Part shown: one piece after another, positions 17,993 through 26,524 of the stretch | Numbering within the stretch: position 1 is the first letter of the stretch | How the letters are laid out: each line of letters begins with the position of its first letter | Source of the DNA: an uncultured Blautia sp. | GTDB lineage: Bacteria > Bacillota > Clostridia > Lachnospirales > Lachnospiraceae | Assembly: GCF_934371575.1 (NCBI RefSeq) | Contig: NZ_CAKRNY010000023.1 | Span: 1 to 56,328 of the forward strand | Direction: 5' to 3' | DNA length: 56,328 bases | The notes under the pieces: model-generated | What the model was told of the DNA's origin: nothing | The model's database searches: none | Seen by the model: the letters and a program-made list of their open reading frames with translations, nothing else | Made by a program: the position numbers and the translations under genes

Positions 17993-18041
17993 AAAAAGAC
18001 GCGTTCTTTCAAAATTGAAAGCTACGCGTTCTTTTTTTAAC
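17993..18041. terminator. Bidirectional terminator
   Basis: AAAAAAGACGCGT with the inner TTTCAA pairs with TTGAAA and ACGCGTTCTTTTTTT. A and T runs flank both sides, serving the glycosyltransferase operon and the convergent PAP2 gene. Confidence 0.8.
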
Positions 18042-18723
18042 GTTTCCTGTGATTATTTCGTCCAAGTCTCTCTACAGCCACATCCCTGGCTTCTTCCACG
18101 GACTTCTGAGGATAGAAAAACAGATATCCAAACAGCGCCAGTGTAGCTCCACAGCAAACATCGATCACAGAATGCTGTTTCAGGAACATTGTTGACATGA
18201 TGATGAGCAGTGTAAGAATAAGGGAACTGTATTTCACCTTTTTGTTTCCGCGAAGAGACTCGCAATTGGTAAGGGACATATGTACTGCAAGAGAGTTAAA
18301 TACATGAATACTGGGCAGTACATTCGTAGGCGTATCCGTACGATACAGCCATTTCACCATATCTGTAAATACATTTTCCCTTGGAAATTCTGCCGGCCTT
18401 AAATGAAGTACATTGGGATACACATAAGACACGATCAGGAAAATCGTCATACCCATCATCATATTGGAAATCAGCTGGTAATATTCTTTTTTATTTTTAT
18501 TTCTGAATATGAAGTACAAAACTGTGATAATCTGATATGGAAACCACAACAGATAAGGGACAATAAAATACTCGCAAAATGGGATGTGATCATCGAAAAC
18601 AGTATCGATCACATGGAAACCACGTATTGGTCTGTGCTCCAGATAGTTAAAAAAGATCATGTAAACAATAGCATATGCAAGTATGATCAGACCATGCTTA
18701 TATTTCTTTATAAATCGTACCAA
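18037..18723 (-). CDS. PAP2 superfamily membrane phosphatase
   Basis: This membrane protein of ~228 residues has about six helices and the PAP2 catalytic motifs: LRPAEFPRE (motif 1 region), VLPSIHVFNSLAVHM (motif 2 with the acid/base histidine) and KQHSVIDVCCGA (motif 3, nucleophile His and Asp). It resembles the Aur1/inositol-phosphotransferase side of the superfamily. I prefer the TTG at 18723 as start because GGGAG is 9 bases upstream; the in-frame GTG at 18732 would touch the ribosome site. It lies 30 bases after a lipid kinase gene in the same operon, suggesting lipid-phosphate turnover. Confidence 0.88.
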   Translation of the reverse strand: MVRFIKKYKHGLIILAYAIVYMIFFNYLEHRPIRGFHVIDTVFDDHIPFCEYFIVPYLLWFPYQIITVLYFIFRNKNKKEYYQLISNMMMGMTIFLIVSYVYPNVLHLRPAEFPRENVFTDMVKWLYRTDTPTNVLPSIHVFNSLAVHMSLTNCESLRGNKKVKYSSLILTLLIIMSTMFLKQHSVIDVCCGATLALFGYLFFYPQKSVEEARDVAVERLGRNNHRKR

Positions 18724-18753
18724 GCTCTTCACTCCCTTTCAAATCGTGAGAGA

Positions 18754-19686
18754 TTATACCACAGGCAAAATAATTTTTAAAGAGTTTTTTTCAATAGAAA
18801 CTGTTAAATCTTCGCGAATTCCGCCGGACTCCCCGTCAATATGGATCGGAAGGGGGGATGCACTATGTATCCGGATATCTCTGCCGGTGAAAAGATGGAT
18901 GCCTTTGATCCTGGTATGTTTTCCGAAAAAGGCTGTAGGCAGGCAGAAAAGCAGTTTCAGCTTTCTGATTCCTTCCACAAGGATCACATCCAGCATCTGG
19001 TCATCTGACTGCGCATTCGGACAGAACTTGAAGCCGCCGCCTTCATATTTCTGATTCATGACCGCTGTAAAATATACGTGATCATAGGAAAAAGTATTCT
19101 CACCGTCAAGGGTTACGGTTATCTTTCCGGGGGATATAAAAATAATCTGCTTCAAGGCAATAAAAAGATAAATCAGCTTCCCAAGGCCAAGACGGTTAAA
19201 TATTTTCTTAAATGGTGTAGCCAGAACCTCCTGACAGACACCGGCGTCAAATCCCATTCCCGTACTGATTCCAAAACGTGATTTCTTATGTCCGCGAAGG
19301 AGATAAGGAACATCCATCTGGCTGATATGCTCTGCCTTTAAAATATATTCCAGAGATTCCATAGGATCAAAAGGAAGCCCCATGCTTCTGCAGAAGTCGT
19401 TACCGGAACCGGTCGGAATGTATCCGAAAACCACCCGGTTAAAATCGGTAATACCGGTAAGCACCTCCTGAATGGTGCCATCTCCGCCAACTGCGATCAT
19501 ATATACAGGATCAGATGTGGTCCCCAGTGCACAGGCATCAGAGGCAATCTTAGTAGCATGCCCGGAATATCTTGTAAGGCAGTATTGGAAATCAATTCCC
19601 CGGAGCATAAGCTGCTGGTGGATCTGATTCCAGATTAAACGTCCCCTGCCAGAACGGGAGTTTGGATTTACAATAAAATAATACAT
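18754..19686 (-). CDS. YegS/BmrU family lipid kinase (diacylglycerol kinase-like)
   Basis: This 310-residue kinase phosphorylates diacylglycerol or a related lipid at the inner membrane face. It has FIVNPNSRSGRG at the N-terminus, the nucleotide-binding MIAVGGDGTIQEVLTGI near residue 60, PTGSGNDFCRSMG and GFDAGVC in the C-terminal beta-sandwich domain. The start is ATG 19686, supported by AGGAG 8 bases upstream; a longer frame to 19716 would begin inside the promoter. Together with the downstream PAP2 gene it forms a kinase/phosphatase pair for lipid recycling. Confidence 0.92.
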   Translation of the reverse strand: MYYFIVNPNSRSGRGRLIWNQIHQQLMLRGIDFQYCLTRYSGHATKIASDACALGTTSDPVYMIAVGGDGTIQEVLTGITDFNRVVFGYIPTGSGNDFCRSMGLPFDPMESLEYILKAEHISQMDVPYLLRGHKKSRFGISTGMGFDAGVCQEVLATPFKKIFNRLGLGKLIYLFIALKQIIFISPGKITVTLDGENTFSYDHVYFTAVMNQKYEGGGFKFCPNAQSDDQMLDVILVEGIRKLKLLFCLPTAFFGKHTRIKGIHLFTGRDIRIHSASPLPIHIDGESGGIREDLTVSIEKNSLKIILPVV

Positions 19687-19714
19687 AATTTCTCCTAAGT
19701 ATCTTGCTTGTTTC

Positions 19715-19743
19715 ATAATACCATTGGATGACCTGTATTACAA
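19715..19743 (-). promoter_or_regulatory. Promoter of the lipid kinase-PAP2 operon
   Basis: On the minus strand, TTGTAA (19743-19738), a 17-base spacer and TATTAT (19720-19715). It places the RNA start near 19708 and so fixes the kinase start at 19686. Confidence 0.6.
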
Positions 19744-19876
19744 ATTAATTTTACAAAAATATTCTAAAAAATTTCTGAAGTGTGTTATACTGTAACTATT
19801 CGTTAACAAAGTTTGCGAAAACGCAATTTCCCGTGTTATCACAGGGATGTATAAAAAGTAATCAGGAGCAGAAAAT

Positions 19877-22075
19877 ATGAAATCACTTGTAATTGCGGAA
19901 AAACCATCTGTTGCCAGAGACATTGCCCGGGTTCTGGGAGCCAATCAGAAAAATGGCGGTGTGCTTGAAGGCAGTAAATATGTAGTCACATGGGCACTTG
20001 GCCATCTTGTGACGTTGGCAGATCCGGAAGAATACGATAAGAAATATGAGAAGTGGGAAATGTCATCGCTTCCTATGCTTCCGAAAGAAATGAAACTGGT
20101 AGTCATTCGTCAGACCGGAAAACAGTTTTCTATAGTGAAAACTCAGCTTTTTCGAAAAGATATTAAAGAAATCATCATTGCCACAGATGCAGGAAGAGAA
20201 GGAGAGCTGGTTGCCCGCTGGATTCTGGAAAAAGCAGGCTGCTCCAAACCGATCAAAAGACTGTGGATCTCTTCTGTTACAGATAAGGCGATCAAAGAGG
20301 GATTTGCGAATCTGAAAAACGGACATGACTATGATAATCTTTACCGTGCTGCTGTTGCAAGGGCAGAGGCTGACTGGCTTGTTGGTATGAATGGAACCAG
20401 AGCCCTTACCTGTAAATATAATGCCCAGCTTTCCTGCGGTCGTGTGCAGACACCTACGCTTGCTATGATCGCAAAAAGGGAAGAAGAAATCCGCAGATTC
20501 ACGCCGAAGGAGTATTACGGTGTTTCTCTGGAAACCCAGGATGCAAAATGGACCTGGTGTGATGAGAAGACCATGAGTTTTCGTACCTTTTCCAGGGAAA
20601 AAGCAGAGCAGATCCAAAAGAAGGCAGAGAGTGCAGTCATTGAAGTGACAAAGGTTGAGAAAAAAGCAAAAAAGACGATGGCACCCGGACTTTATGATCT
20701 GACAACATTACAGCGGGAGGCCAATCAGAAATATGGATTTTCCGCAAAAGAAACGCTGAATATTATGCAGCGTCTTTACGAAAACCACAAGGTTCTTACT
20801 TACCCGAGAACGGATTCCAGCTATATCGGGAAGGACATTGTGCCAACTATCAGGGAAAGACTGAAAGCCTGCGGTGTCGGACCGTACAGGAAGCTTGCGG
20901 GGGCGCTTATGAATAAGCCGGTGCAGGTGAATGCCAGCTTTGTAGATGATAAAAAGGTCAGCGACCATCATGCGATTATTCCTACAGAGCAGTTTGTCCA
21001 GCTGGATCATATGACAGCTGAGGAGCGTAAGATTTATGATATGGTGGTACGCCGTTTCCTTGCAGTTCTTTATCCTGCATTTTTATATGAGCAGGTAAAT
21101 ATGGAAGCAAAGGCAGCTGGTGAAATTTTTGCAGCCAGTGGTAAGGTGGTAAAAAGCCAGGGCTGGAAAGAAGTTTATCAGGGAAGTACCTGTGATGTCT
21201 GTGAAGAGGAGGCAGAAGATGAGAAGAAGCTGAAGGACCAGAGCCTTCCTGAGCTGCAGAGCGGAACCAGGCTGAAGGTACTGAAAACTTCATTAAATAC
21301 AGGAAAAACCAAACCGCCGGCAAGATTTACAGAGGCTACTCTTCTTGCAGCTATGGAAAATCCGGTGAAATTTATGGAGACAAGGGATAAAGAAGCGGTG
21401 AAAACCCTTGGAGAGACTGGGGGCCTTGGAACCGTTGCCACAAGAGCAGACATTATTGAGAAACTTTTCCATTCCTTTATGATGGAGAAAAAAGGCAATG
21501 AGATCCATATTACCTCCAAGGCAAAACAGCTTCTGGAGCTGGTGCCGGAAGATCTGAAAAAGCCCGAGCTTACTGCTGACTGGGAAATGAAGCTTTCCCA
21601 GATTGCAAAAGGCAGGATACGTCAGGGGGATTTTCTTCACCAAATCCGTGACTATACCTGTGAAATTGTAGATGAGATCAAAGCAGGAGAGGGCACTTTC
21701 CGTCATGATAATCTCACAAACAAGGTATGTCCACGGTGCGGTAAAAAACTTCTGGCTGTCAATGGAAAGAACAGTAAAATGCTGGTATGTCAGGACAGAG
21801 AGTGTGGTTATCGCGAGACTGTTTCACGCACGACGAATGCCCGTTGTCCAAAATGTCATAAACGTATGGAAATGTATGTAAAGGGTAAAGAAGAGACGTT
21901 TGTCTGCCAGTGTGGTTACAAGGAGAAGCTTTCTGCATTTCAGGCAAGACGCCAGAAGGAGGGCGCAGGTGTAGGCAAGCGGGATGTACAGAACTATCTG
22001 CGCAGGCAGCAGAAAGAGGCAAATGAGCCGGTAAACAATGCTTTTGCGCAGGCTTTGTCTGGAATAAAGCTGTAA
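19877..22075 (+). CDS. topB: DNA topoisomerase III (type IA)
   Basis: This 732-residue type IA topoisomerase relaxes and decatenates DNA through a 5'-phosphotyrosine link. The TOPRIM domain has VIAEKPSVARDIARVLG at the start and IATDAGREGELVARWIL near residue 100. The catalytic tyrosine is in LTYPRTDSSYI (about residue 309). After the core there are two C-terminal zinc ribbons, CPRCGKKL..CQDREC near 617 and CPKCHKRM..CQCG near 656, then a basic tail. Such zinc ribbons occur in many clostridial TopB proteins of chromosomal or plasmid origin; there is no conjugation gene here, so this looks chromosomal. AGGAG lies 9 bases before the ATG. Confidence 0.96.
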   Translation: MKSLVIAEKPSVARDIARVLGANQKNGGVLEGSKYVVTWALGHLVTLADPEEYDKKYEKWEMSSLPMLPKEMKLVVIRQTGKQFSIVKTQLFRKDIKEIIIATDAGREGELVARWILEKAGCSKPIKRLWISSVTDKAIKEGFANLKNGHDYDNLYRAAVARAEADWLVGMNGTRALTCKYNAQLSCGRVQTPTLAMIAKREEEIRRFTPKEYYGVSLETQDAKWTWCDEKTMSFRTFSREKAEQIQKKAESAVIEVTKVEKKAKKTMAPGLYDLTTLQREANQKYGFSAKETLNIMQRLYENHKVLTYPRTDSSYIGKDIVPTIRERLKACGVGPYRKLAGALMNKPVQVNASFVDDKKVSDHHAIIPTEQFVQLDHMTAEERKIYDMVVRRFLAVLYPAFLYEQVNMEAKAAGEIFAASGKVVKSQGWKEVYQGSTCDVCEEEAEDEKKLKDQSLPELQSGTRLKVLKTSLNTGKTKPPARFTEATLLAAMENPVKFMETRDKEAVKTLGETGGLGTVATRADIIEKLFHSFMMEKKGNEIHITSKAKQLLELVPEDLKKPELTADWEMKLSQIAKGRIRQGDFLHQIRDYTCEIVDEIKAGEGTFRHDNLTNKVCPRCGKKLLAVNGKNSKMLVCQDRECGYRETVSRTTNARCPKCHKRMEMYVKGKEETFVCQCGYKEKLSAFQARRQKEGAGVGKRDVQNYLRRQQKEANEPVNNAFAQALSGIKL

Positions 22076-22109
22076 AGCTAATATATACATATAAGAGAGG
22101 AATTTGCAT

Positions 22110-22781
22110 ATGCGCCGAGAAGTATCTTTGGAAGAGATTTCCGACGGAAGACTTTATGAATTAAATGATATGGTAAAGGCAGACTGTCAGGATTGTGCAG
22201 GCTGTCATGACTGCTGCGAGGGAATGGGGGATTCTGTTGTACTGGATCCTGTGGATGTGTTCCGCCTTTGCAGCAATCTGGGAAAAACACCTCAGGAGCT
22301 GGTAAGCCAGGGAGTGATGCAGTTTGATGCCATGGACGGAAACATTCTGCCCCATCTTTGTATGAGTGGGAAAAATGAATGCTGTGTTTTTTTAAATGAG
22401 CAGGGGAGATGCAGCATCCATGAGTTTCGTCCTGGATTTTGCAGATTATTTCCACTGGGACGTTTTTATGAAAATGGAGGATTTAAATATTTTCTGCAGA
22501 TTCATGAGTGCAGGAAAACAAGCCGCAGCAAAATAAAGGTGAAGAAATGGATCGACACTCCTGATCTGCGTCAGTATGAAAAATTTGTGGCTGACTGGCA
22601 TTATTTTCTGCTGGATGTGCAGGAGGTGCTTTATAATGCGGAAGATGATCAGCTGATCAGAAATCTGAATCTGTACGTGGTGAATCGTTTCTATATGAAG
22701 CCATACGAAGCGAACCGGGATTTTTATCAGCAGTTTCAGGAAAGACTGGAGGAAGGAAAGCAGCTTCTGAGTCTGGCATAA
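22110..22781 (+). CDS. YkgJ-type cysteine cluster protein
   Basis: This 223-residue protein has a clustered-cysteine zinc/iron-sulfur-type domain. CQDCAGCHDCCEGMG is near residue 26, and CCVFLNEQGRCSIHEF and RPGFCRLFPLGR follow near residue 92. This is the pattern of the YkgJ/PF03692 family, whose function is not established; some members are thought to bind Fe-S. I chose ATG 22110, with AGAGAGG 9 bases upstream, over a TTG two codons earlier. It follows topB by 34 bases and ends in a terminator, so it shares the topB transcript. Confidence 0.9.
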   Translation: MRREVSLEEISDGRLYELNDMVKADCQDCAGCHDCCEGMGDSVVLDPVDVFRLCSNLGKTPQELVSQGVMQFDAMDGNILPHLCMSGKNECCVFLNEQGRCSIHEFRPGFCRLFPLGRFYENGGFKYFLQIHECRKTSRSKIKVKKWIDTPDLRQYEKFVADWHYFLLDVQEVLYNAEDDQLIRNLNLYVVNRFYMKPYEANRDFYQQFQERLEEGKQLLSLA

Positions 22782-22785
22782 ACAA

Positions 22786-22824
22786 AAACTCCCGGAGCTC
22801 ATAAGAGACCGGGAGTATTTATTT
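22786..22824 (+). terminator. Rho-independent terminator of the topB operon
   Basis: ACTCCCGG pairs with CCGGGAGT, with a loop of ~16 bases and an A/T-rich trailer. The rest of the 332-base gap holds only the promoter at 23019-23047. Confidence 0.75.
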
Positions 22825-23018
22825 TTAGATTGCAGTATTCCAGTAGAAGCTTTGGGAGGGACTATGGTATCTGCGCACTAAAAATCAGATTTATATAACA
22901 GATATTTAGTAAAATCAAATTAAAAACAATATATATTAGAATACACGAATTGTGATTCCTTTGCAAGTGTTTTTTTAAAACAAAATATAATTTTAGGATC
23001 TTAGGATTCAACTCATTC

Positions 23019-23047
23019 TGGACATTAGAGGAATTTATTGCTATAGT
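23019..23047 (+). promoter_or_regulatory. Promoter of the Lon-like AAA+ gene
   Basis: TGGACA (23019-23024), a 17-base spacer ending in TG-C, and TATAGT (23042-23047): a -35 box plus an extended -10. The leader is about 60 bases. Confidence 0.65.
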
Positions 23048-23113
23048 AGGGTAGTGAGATAAAGAACTAAGAATAATCGAAGCAATTAAGAAAGCGGACG
23101 GAGGAAAAAAGTT

Positions 23114-24598
23114 ATGCCCGTATTTGATTTCAGTGGTGCTTCTGCAGCTAAAACAGAGGCAAAATGTACTTATACAGTTTTTCACAGCAGCAATACAAAG
23201 CCATCCAAGGATCAGCCCATCATGGTGCTTGATAATAAAGAAAGAAAGTGGAGCCATCATTCCTGCGGTGTGTTTACAAATCCTGTAAACCGTACTGCAT
23301 TTGAATTTAAAGAAGAGGACGGTATCTGTACGGCAGATATCCTGAAAATTGATTCCAGATTTACAAGTCTTTTGAAGTGGCTTGGTGACAGCCGTATCAA
23401 TGTACGTCTGTCCGGTGAAAATATGGAGGATGGCTACGCAGTGTACAGAATCCGAGAGACTGCTTTTGGCGGCGGAACCAAGCTTTCAGCAGAGGATGGT
23501 TTCCTTCAGTTTATGATTGAGAGGCTTCTTGAGAGTACTGCGCCTGCTGAGGCAGAGGAGGATGAGAATCAGGAAGAAATCGGAGATGAGATGAAGCTTA
23601 CCAGCATCCAGAGTATTACCGATTTTATGACCTGTGCAGGAAAAACACTGCCGGACAACATCCGATTGTGGACAAGAAGAAATCTGGCAGTTGCAAAGTC
23701 CAGTGAGGTTTCACAGGAAGAGCGCCACCATGCACAGAGAGCACTCTCCATTATGCTGAACATTCAGTGGAAAAATAATTATTTTGAGGCAATCGATCCT
23801 GTTGAAGCAAGAAGAATTCTGGATGAAGAGCTTTATGGAATGGAACGTGTGAAACAGCGTATTATTGAAACCATTATCCAGATCAACCGAACCCATACAC
23901 TTCCGGCTTACGGACTTCTTCTTATCGGACCGGCTGGTACAGGTAAATCACAGATCGCTTATGCAGTTGCAAGAATCCTGAAGCTGCCATGGACTACTCT
24001 GGATATGAGTTCCATTAATGATTCCAAGCAGCTGACAGGAAGTCCTCGTATTTATGCCAATGCGAAACCTGGAATTATTATGGATGCTTTTTCCATGGCC
24101 GGTGCTTCCAATCTGGTATTTATCATCAATGAGCTTGATAAGGCAAATTCAGGTCAGGGAAATGGAAACCCGGCAGATGTGCTTCTTACGCTTCTGGATA
24201 ATCTTGGCTTCACCGATAACTATATGGAGTGCATGATTCCTACCGGAGGTGTTTATCCTATTGCAACTGCAAATGACCGTGATCAGATCAGTGCACCGTT
24301 GATGTCCCGATTTGCAGTGATAGATATTCCGGATTATACAAAAGAGGAGAAGAAAGTGATCTTTTCCAGATTTTCTCTTCCAAAGGTTCTTAAGAGAATG
24401 CATATGAATAAGGAGGAGTGCATTATCACGGACGGTGCGCTGGATGCAGTTATTGAACGTTATTTAGGTACATCCGGTATTCGTGATCTGGAGCAGGCAG
24501 CAGAGCATATTGCAGCCAATGCGCTATATCAGATTGAGGTCAATCATGTGGAGCGAGTGGAGTATACCAGAGAGATGGTTGAGGAATTGCTGAAATAA
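23114..24598 (+). CDS. Lon-like AAA+ ATPase lacking the Lon protease domain
   Basis: This 494-residue protein is unlike MoxR or ClpX and follows the ATPase module of Lon closely. It has GLLLIGPAGTGKSQIAYAVA (Walker A, residue ~272), a segment ending RIYANAKPGIIMDAF (Lon: RRTYIGALPGRII), FIINELDKA (Walker B), the sensor ATANDRDQI, the arginine-finger region LMSRFAVIDIPDYTKEEK, and the C-terminal small domain GTSGIRDLEQAAEHIAANAL. It ends where Lon's Ser-Lys protease domain would begin. The first ~215 residues form an unfamiliar domain with an acidic linker (EAEEDENQEEIGDE). The Walker B aspartate is Asn (NELD), though the catalytic Glu remains. It may be a protease-less unfoldase or regulator. 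It is monocistronic with its own promoter. Confidence 0.85.
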   Translation: MPVFDFSGASAAKTEAKCTYTVFHSSNTKPSKDQPIMVLDNKERKWSHHSCGVFTNPVNRTAFEFKEEDGICTADILKIDSRFTSLLKWLGDSRINVRLSGENMEDGYAVYRIRETAFGGGTKLSAEDGFLQFMIERLLESTAPAEAEEDENQEEIGDEMKLTSIQSITDFMTCAGKTLPDNIRLWTRRNLAVAKSSEVSQEERHHAQRALSIMLNIQWKNNYFEAIDPVEARRILDEELYGMERVKQRIIETIIQINRTHTLPAYGLLLIGPAGTGKSQIAYAVARILKLPWTTLDMSSINDSKQLTGSPRIYANAKPGIIMDAFSMAGASNLVFIINELDKANSGQGNGNPADVLLTLLDNLGFTDNYMECMIPTGGVYPIATANDRDQISAPLMSRFAVIDIPDYTKEEKKVIFSRFSLPKVLKRMHMNKEECIITDGALDAVIERYLGTSGIRDLEQAAEHIAANALYQIEVNHVERVEYTREMVEELLK

Positions 24599-24680
24599 CC
24601 GAACGATTTAAATAACAATATACACTAAAAAAGATAAATATACTAAAATATATGCGAATAATATAACAGGAGCAACAAAA

Positions 24681-25187
24681 ATGGAATTTTGGGACATCTA
24701 TGATATTAATAAAAGACCTACAGGCCGCACGATGAAACGCAATGACTGGTGCTTAAAGGATGGTGAGTATCATCTGACAGTGCTTGGAGTAGTGGCAAGA
24801 CCAGATGGAACCTTTCTTATTACAAAGCGTGTAATGACAAAAGCATGGGCGCCAGGCTGGTGGGAGGTTTCCGGCGGTGCAGCCCAGGCAGGGGAATCCT
24901 CCTATGATGCAGTCCTTCGTGAAGTGAAAGAGGAGACCGGACTTGACGTGAGCAGTGCACAGGGCGGTTATCTTTTTACATACAAAAGAGAAAATCCAGG
25001 AGAAGGGGATAACTATTTTGTTGATGTTTACCGTTTTGTGATGGATGTTAAGGAGGAAGACCTTCAGCTTCAGGAAGAAGAGACGGACGGATACATGTTT
25101 GCTTCACTGGAGCAGATCCGGGAGTTTGCAGCCCAGGGAAAATTTTTACATTATGACAGCATTCAGGCAGCCTTTGAAAAGATATAA
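24681..25187 (+). CDS. NUDIX hydrolase
   Basis: This 168-residue protein has a perfect NUDIX box: G-x5-E in GAAQAGE, then REVKEETGL (about residues 70-92). The N-terminal EFWDIYDINKRPTGRTMKR resembles the group that includes isopentenyl-diphosphate isomerase-like NUDIX proteins, which usually act as generic nucleoside- or phospho-metabolite pyrophosphatases. The substrate is unknown. CAGGAG is 10 bases before the ATG. It stands alone between the AAA+ gene and the TPP riboswitch leader. Confidence 0.9.
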   Translation: MEFWDIYDINKRPTGRTMKRNDWCLKDGEYHLTVLGVVARPDGTFLITKRVMTKAWAPGWWEVSGGAAQAGESSYDAVLREVKEETGLDVSSAQGGYLFTYKRENPGEGDNYFVDVYRFVMDVKEEDLQLQEEETDGYMFASLEQIREFAAQGKFLHYDSIQAAFEKI

Positions 25188-25216
25188 GCTGTAAATTGCT
25201 TTTGCAAAAGTGTTTC

Positions 25217-25245
25217 TTGTAATTTGAATTAATGTGTATTATAAT
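25217..25245 (+). promoter_or_regulatory. Promoter of the thiamine-precursor transport operon
   Basis: TTGTAA (25217-25222), a 17-base spacer and a perfect TATAAT (25240-25245). Transcription would begin near 25252, just before the riboswitch. Confidence 0.7.
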
Positions 25246-25261
25246 AGCAACGAAATCTGAA

Positions 25262-25358
25262 TAAAGACCGGGGGAGTTTCAATTGAGAAGCTGAGAGTAA
25301 GGTAGTCCTTAGACCCTTTTAACCTGTTGGATCATGCCAGTGTAGGAAGTGTTGAACG
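25262..25358 (+). ncRNA. TPP riboswitch (THI element)
   Basis: The conserved cores appear in order: GGGGGAG, the P2-P3 region CTGAGAGTAAGG, AGACCCTTTTAACCTG, GGATCATGCCAG and TGTAGGAAGTG. Thiamine pyrophosphate binding normally turns expression off. The terminator at 25366-25402 immediately follows, suggesting transcriptional attenuation of the downstream operon. Confidence 0.95.
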
Positions 25359-25365
25359 ATATTAG

Positions 25366-25402
25366 TAGGAGCATTTGTCTGGACAGGCAGGTGCTCTTTT
25401 CT
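25366..25402 (+). terminator. Attenuator terminator of the TPP riboswitch
   Basis: GGAGCATTTGTC and GGCAGGTGCTC form a stem with a short loop, ending in CTTTTC. It lies between the riboswitch and the first gene, 75 bases before its ATG. Confidence 0.7.
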
Positions 25403-25476
25403 ATTTAAATGGTCTTGTTCGATTTAAGAAAATAAAAAGTCCTATATATTGGACTTAAAAACAGGAGGAAAATAAA

Positions 25477-25773
25477 ATGAATGCAAGTGTAGCAATTCAG
25501 GTTCTGCCAAACGTGCAGGATGAAGAAGAGATTATCCGCATTGTAGACGAGGTAATCGCCTACATCAAATCCACCGGTCTGAATTATTATGTAGGACCAT
25601 TTGAGACCACAATTGAGGGTGACTACGATCAGCTGATGGATATTGTAAAAGAGTGCCAGCATGTAGCAGAGCGCGCAGGCTGCAAGGCTATGAGCGTCTA
25701 TGTGAAGATCTCTTACAAACCAGAAGGAGATGTGCTTACCATTGAAAAGAAAGTTACCAAACATCACCAGTAA
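25477..25773 (+). CDS. Thiamine-binding protein (MTH1187/YkoF-like)
   Basis: This 98-residue ferredoxin-like protein of the DUF77/MTH1187 family, whose members bind thiamine or hydroxymethylpyrimidine, has SVAIQVLPNVQDEEEIIRIV, YIKSTGLNYYVGPFETTIEG, then DYDQLMDIV and a closing strand KAMSVYVKISYK. It lacks a signal peptide, so it acts in the cytoplasm or as a soluble part of the transporter. As first gene behind the TPP riboswitch it is very likely vitamin-related. GGAGG lies 8 bases before the ATG. Its last 44 bases overlap the permease gene in another frame. Confidence 0.92.
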   Translation: MNASVAIQVLPNVQDEEEIIRIVDEVIAYIKSTGLNYYVGPFETTIEGDYDQLMDIVKECQHVAERAGCKAMSVYVKISYKPEGDVLTIEKKVTKHHQ

Positions 25774-26524
25774 GATTCCACCGTTTATAGCCATGGTCGT
25801 AATTCTGCTTGGGTGGGAACTGGTAAGCATTTCGGGAATTGTTCCTTCCTACATGCTTCCCTCTCCGGTAGCAGTGGTAAAAGCCTTGTTCGGTGATCTG
25901 CCAACCATACTTTTCCATGCGAAATTCACTTTGCTGGAGTCTTTTTATGGACTTCTTATTGGTATCGCATTGGCATTTGTATTTGCAACTGTGATGGATC
26001 GTTTTCGTGTGATGGATCAGGCATTTTACCCGATCATGATCATTACACAGACCATTCCTACCATCGCCATTGCGCCGATCCTGGTGCTGTGGATGGGCTT
26101 TGGAATGGCACCGAAGATCACTCTGGTTGTGATCACCACCTTTTTCCCCATTACAATCGGACTGTTGGATGGATATAAAAGTGTGGATCCGGATGCCGTC
26201 CGCCTGATGAAGGCGATGGGAGCAAGCCGCGGACAGATTTTTTACCATGTGAAATTTCCAGGCGCTTTGCCCCAGTTCTTTTCCGGACTGAAAATCTCTG
26301 CTTCCTACGCAGTTGTTGGTGCAGTTGTATCTGAATGGCTGGGTGGATTTAACGGTCTTGGTGTTTATATGACACGTGTAAAAAAGGCATATGCTTTTGA
26401 TAAAATGTTTGCAGTTATTATTTTTATTGTGATCATCAGCCTGCTGCTCCTTTTTGCAGTAAATATTATCAGCAGGTTCACAATGCCATGGCTGCAGGTA
26501 GAAAAGGAGAAAAATCATGAATAA
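25730..26524 (+). CDS. ABC transporter permease, ThiX-like (thiamine precursor uptake)
   Basis: This 264-residue permease of the BPD_transp_1/SsuC type has six or so helices. The cytoplasmic loop that contacts the ATPase is AVRLMKAMGASRGQIFYHVK, followed by PGALPQFFSGLKIS. The start ATG 25730 lies inside the preceding gene, and AGAAGGAG just upstream of it is a usable ribosome site; the 44-base overlap implies coupled translation. With the neighbouring binding protein and ATPase behind a TPP riboswitch it forms a ThiXYZ-type importer of thiamine or its pyrimidine precursor (inference). The end overlaps the next start by 8 bases. Confidence 0.9.
   Translation: MCLPLKRKLPNITSKIPPFIAMVVILLGWELVSISGIVPSYMLPSPVAVVKALFGDLPTILFHAKFTLLESFYGLLIGIALAFVFATVMDRFRVMDQAFYPIMIITQTIPTIAIAPILVLWMGFGMAPKITLVVITTFFPITIGLLDGYKSVDPDAVRLMKAMGASRGQIFYHVKFPGALPQFFSGLKISASYAVVGAVVSEWLGGFNGLGVYMTRVKKAYAFDKMFAVIIFIVIISLLLLFAVNIISRFTMPWLQVEKEKNHE

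Noticed and set aside
22920..22975. TTGCAA-19-TATAAT pair near 22960-22990 as promoter of the AAA+ gene
   Set aside because: The spacer is too long; TGGACA-17-TATAGT at 23019-23047 fits better.
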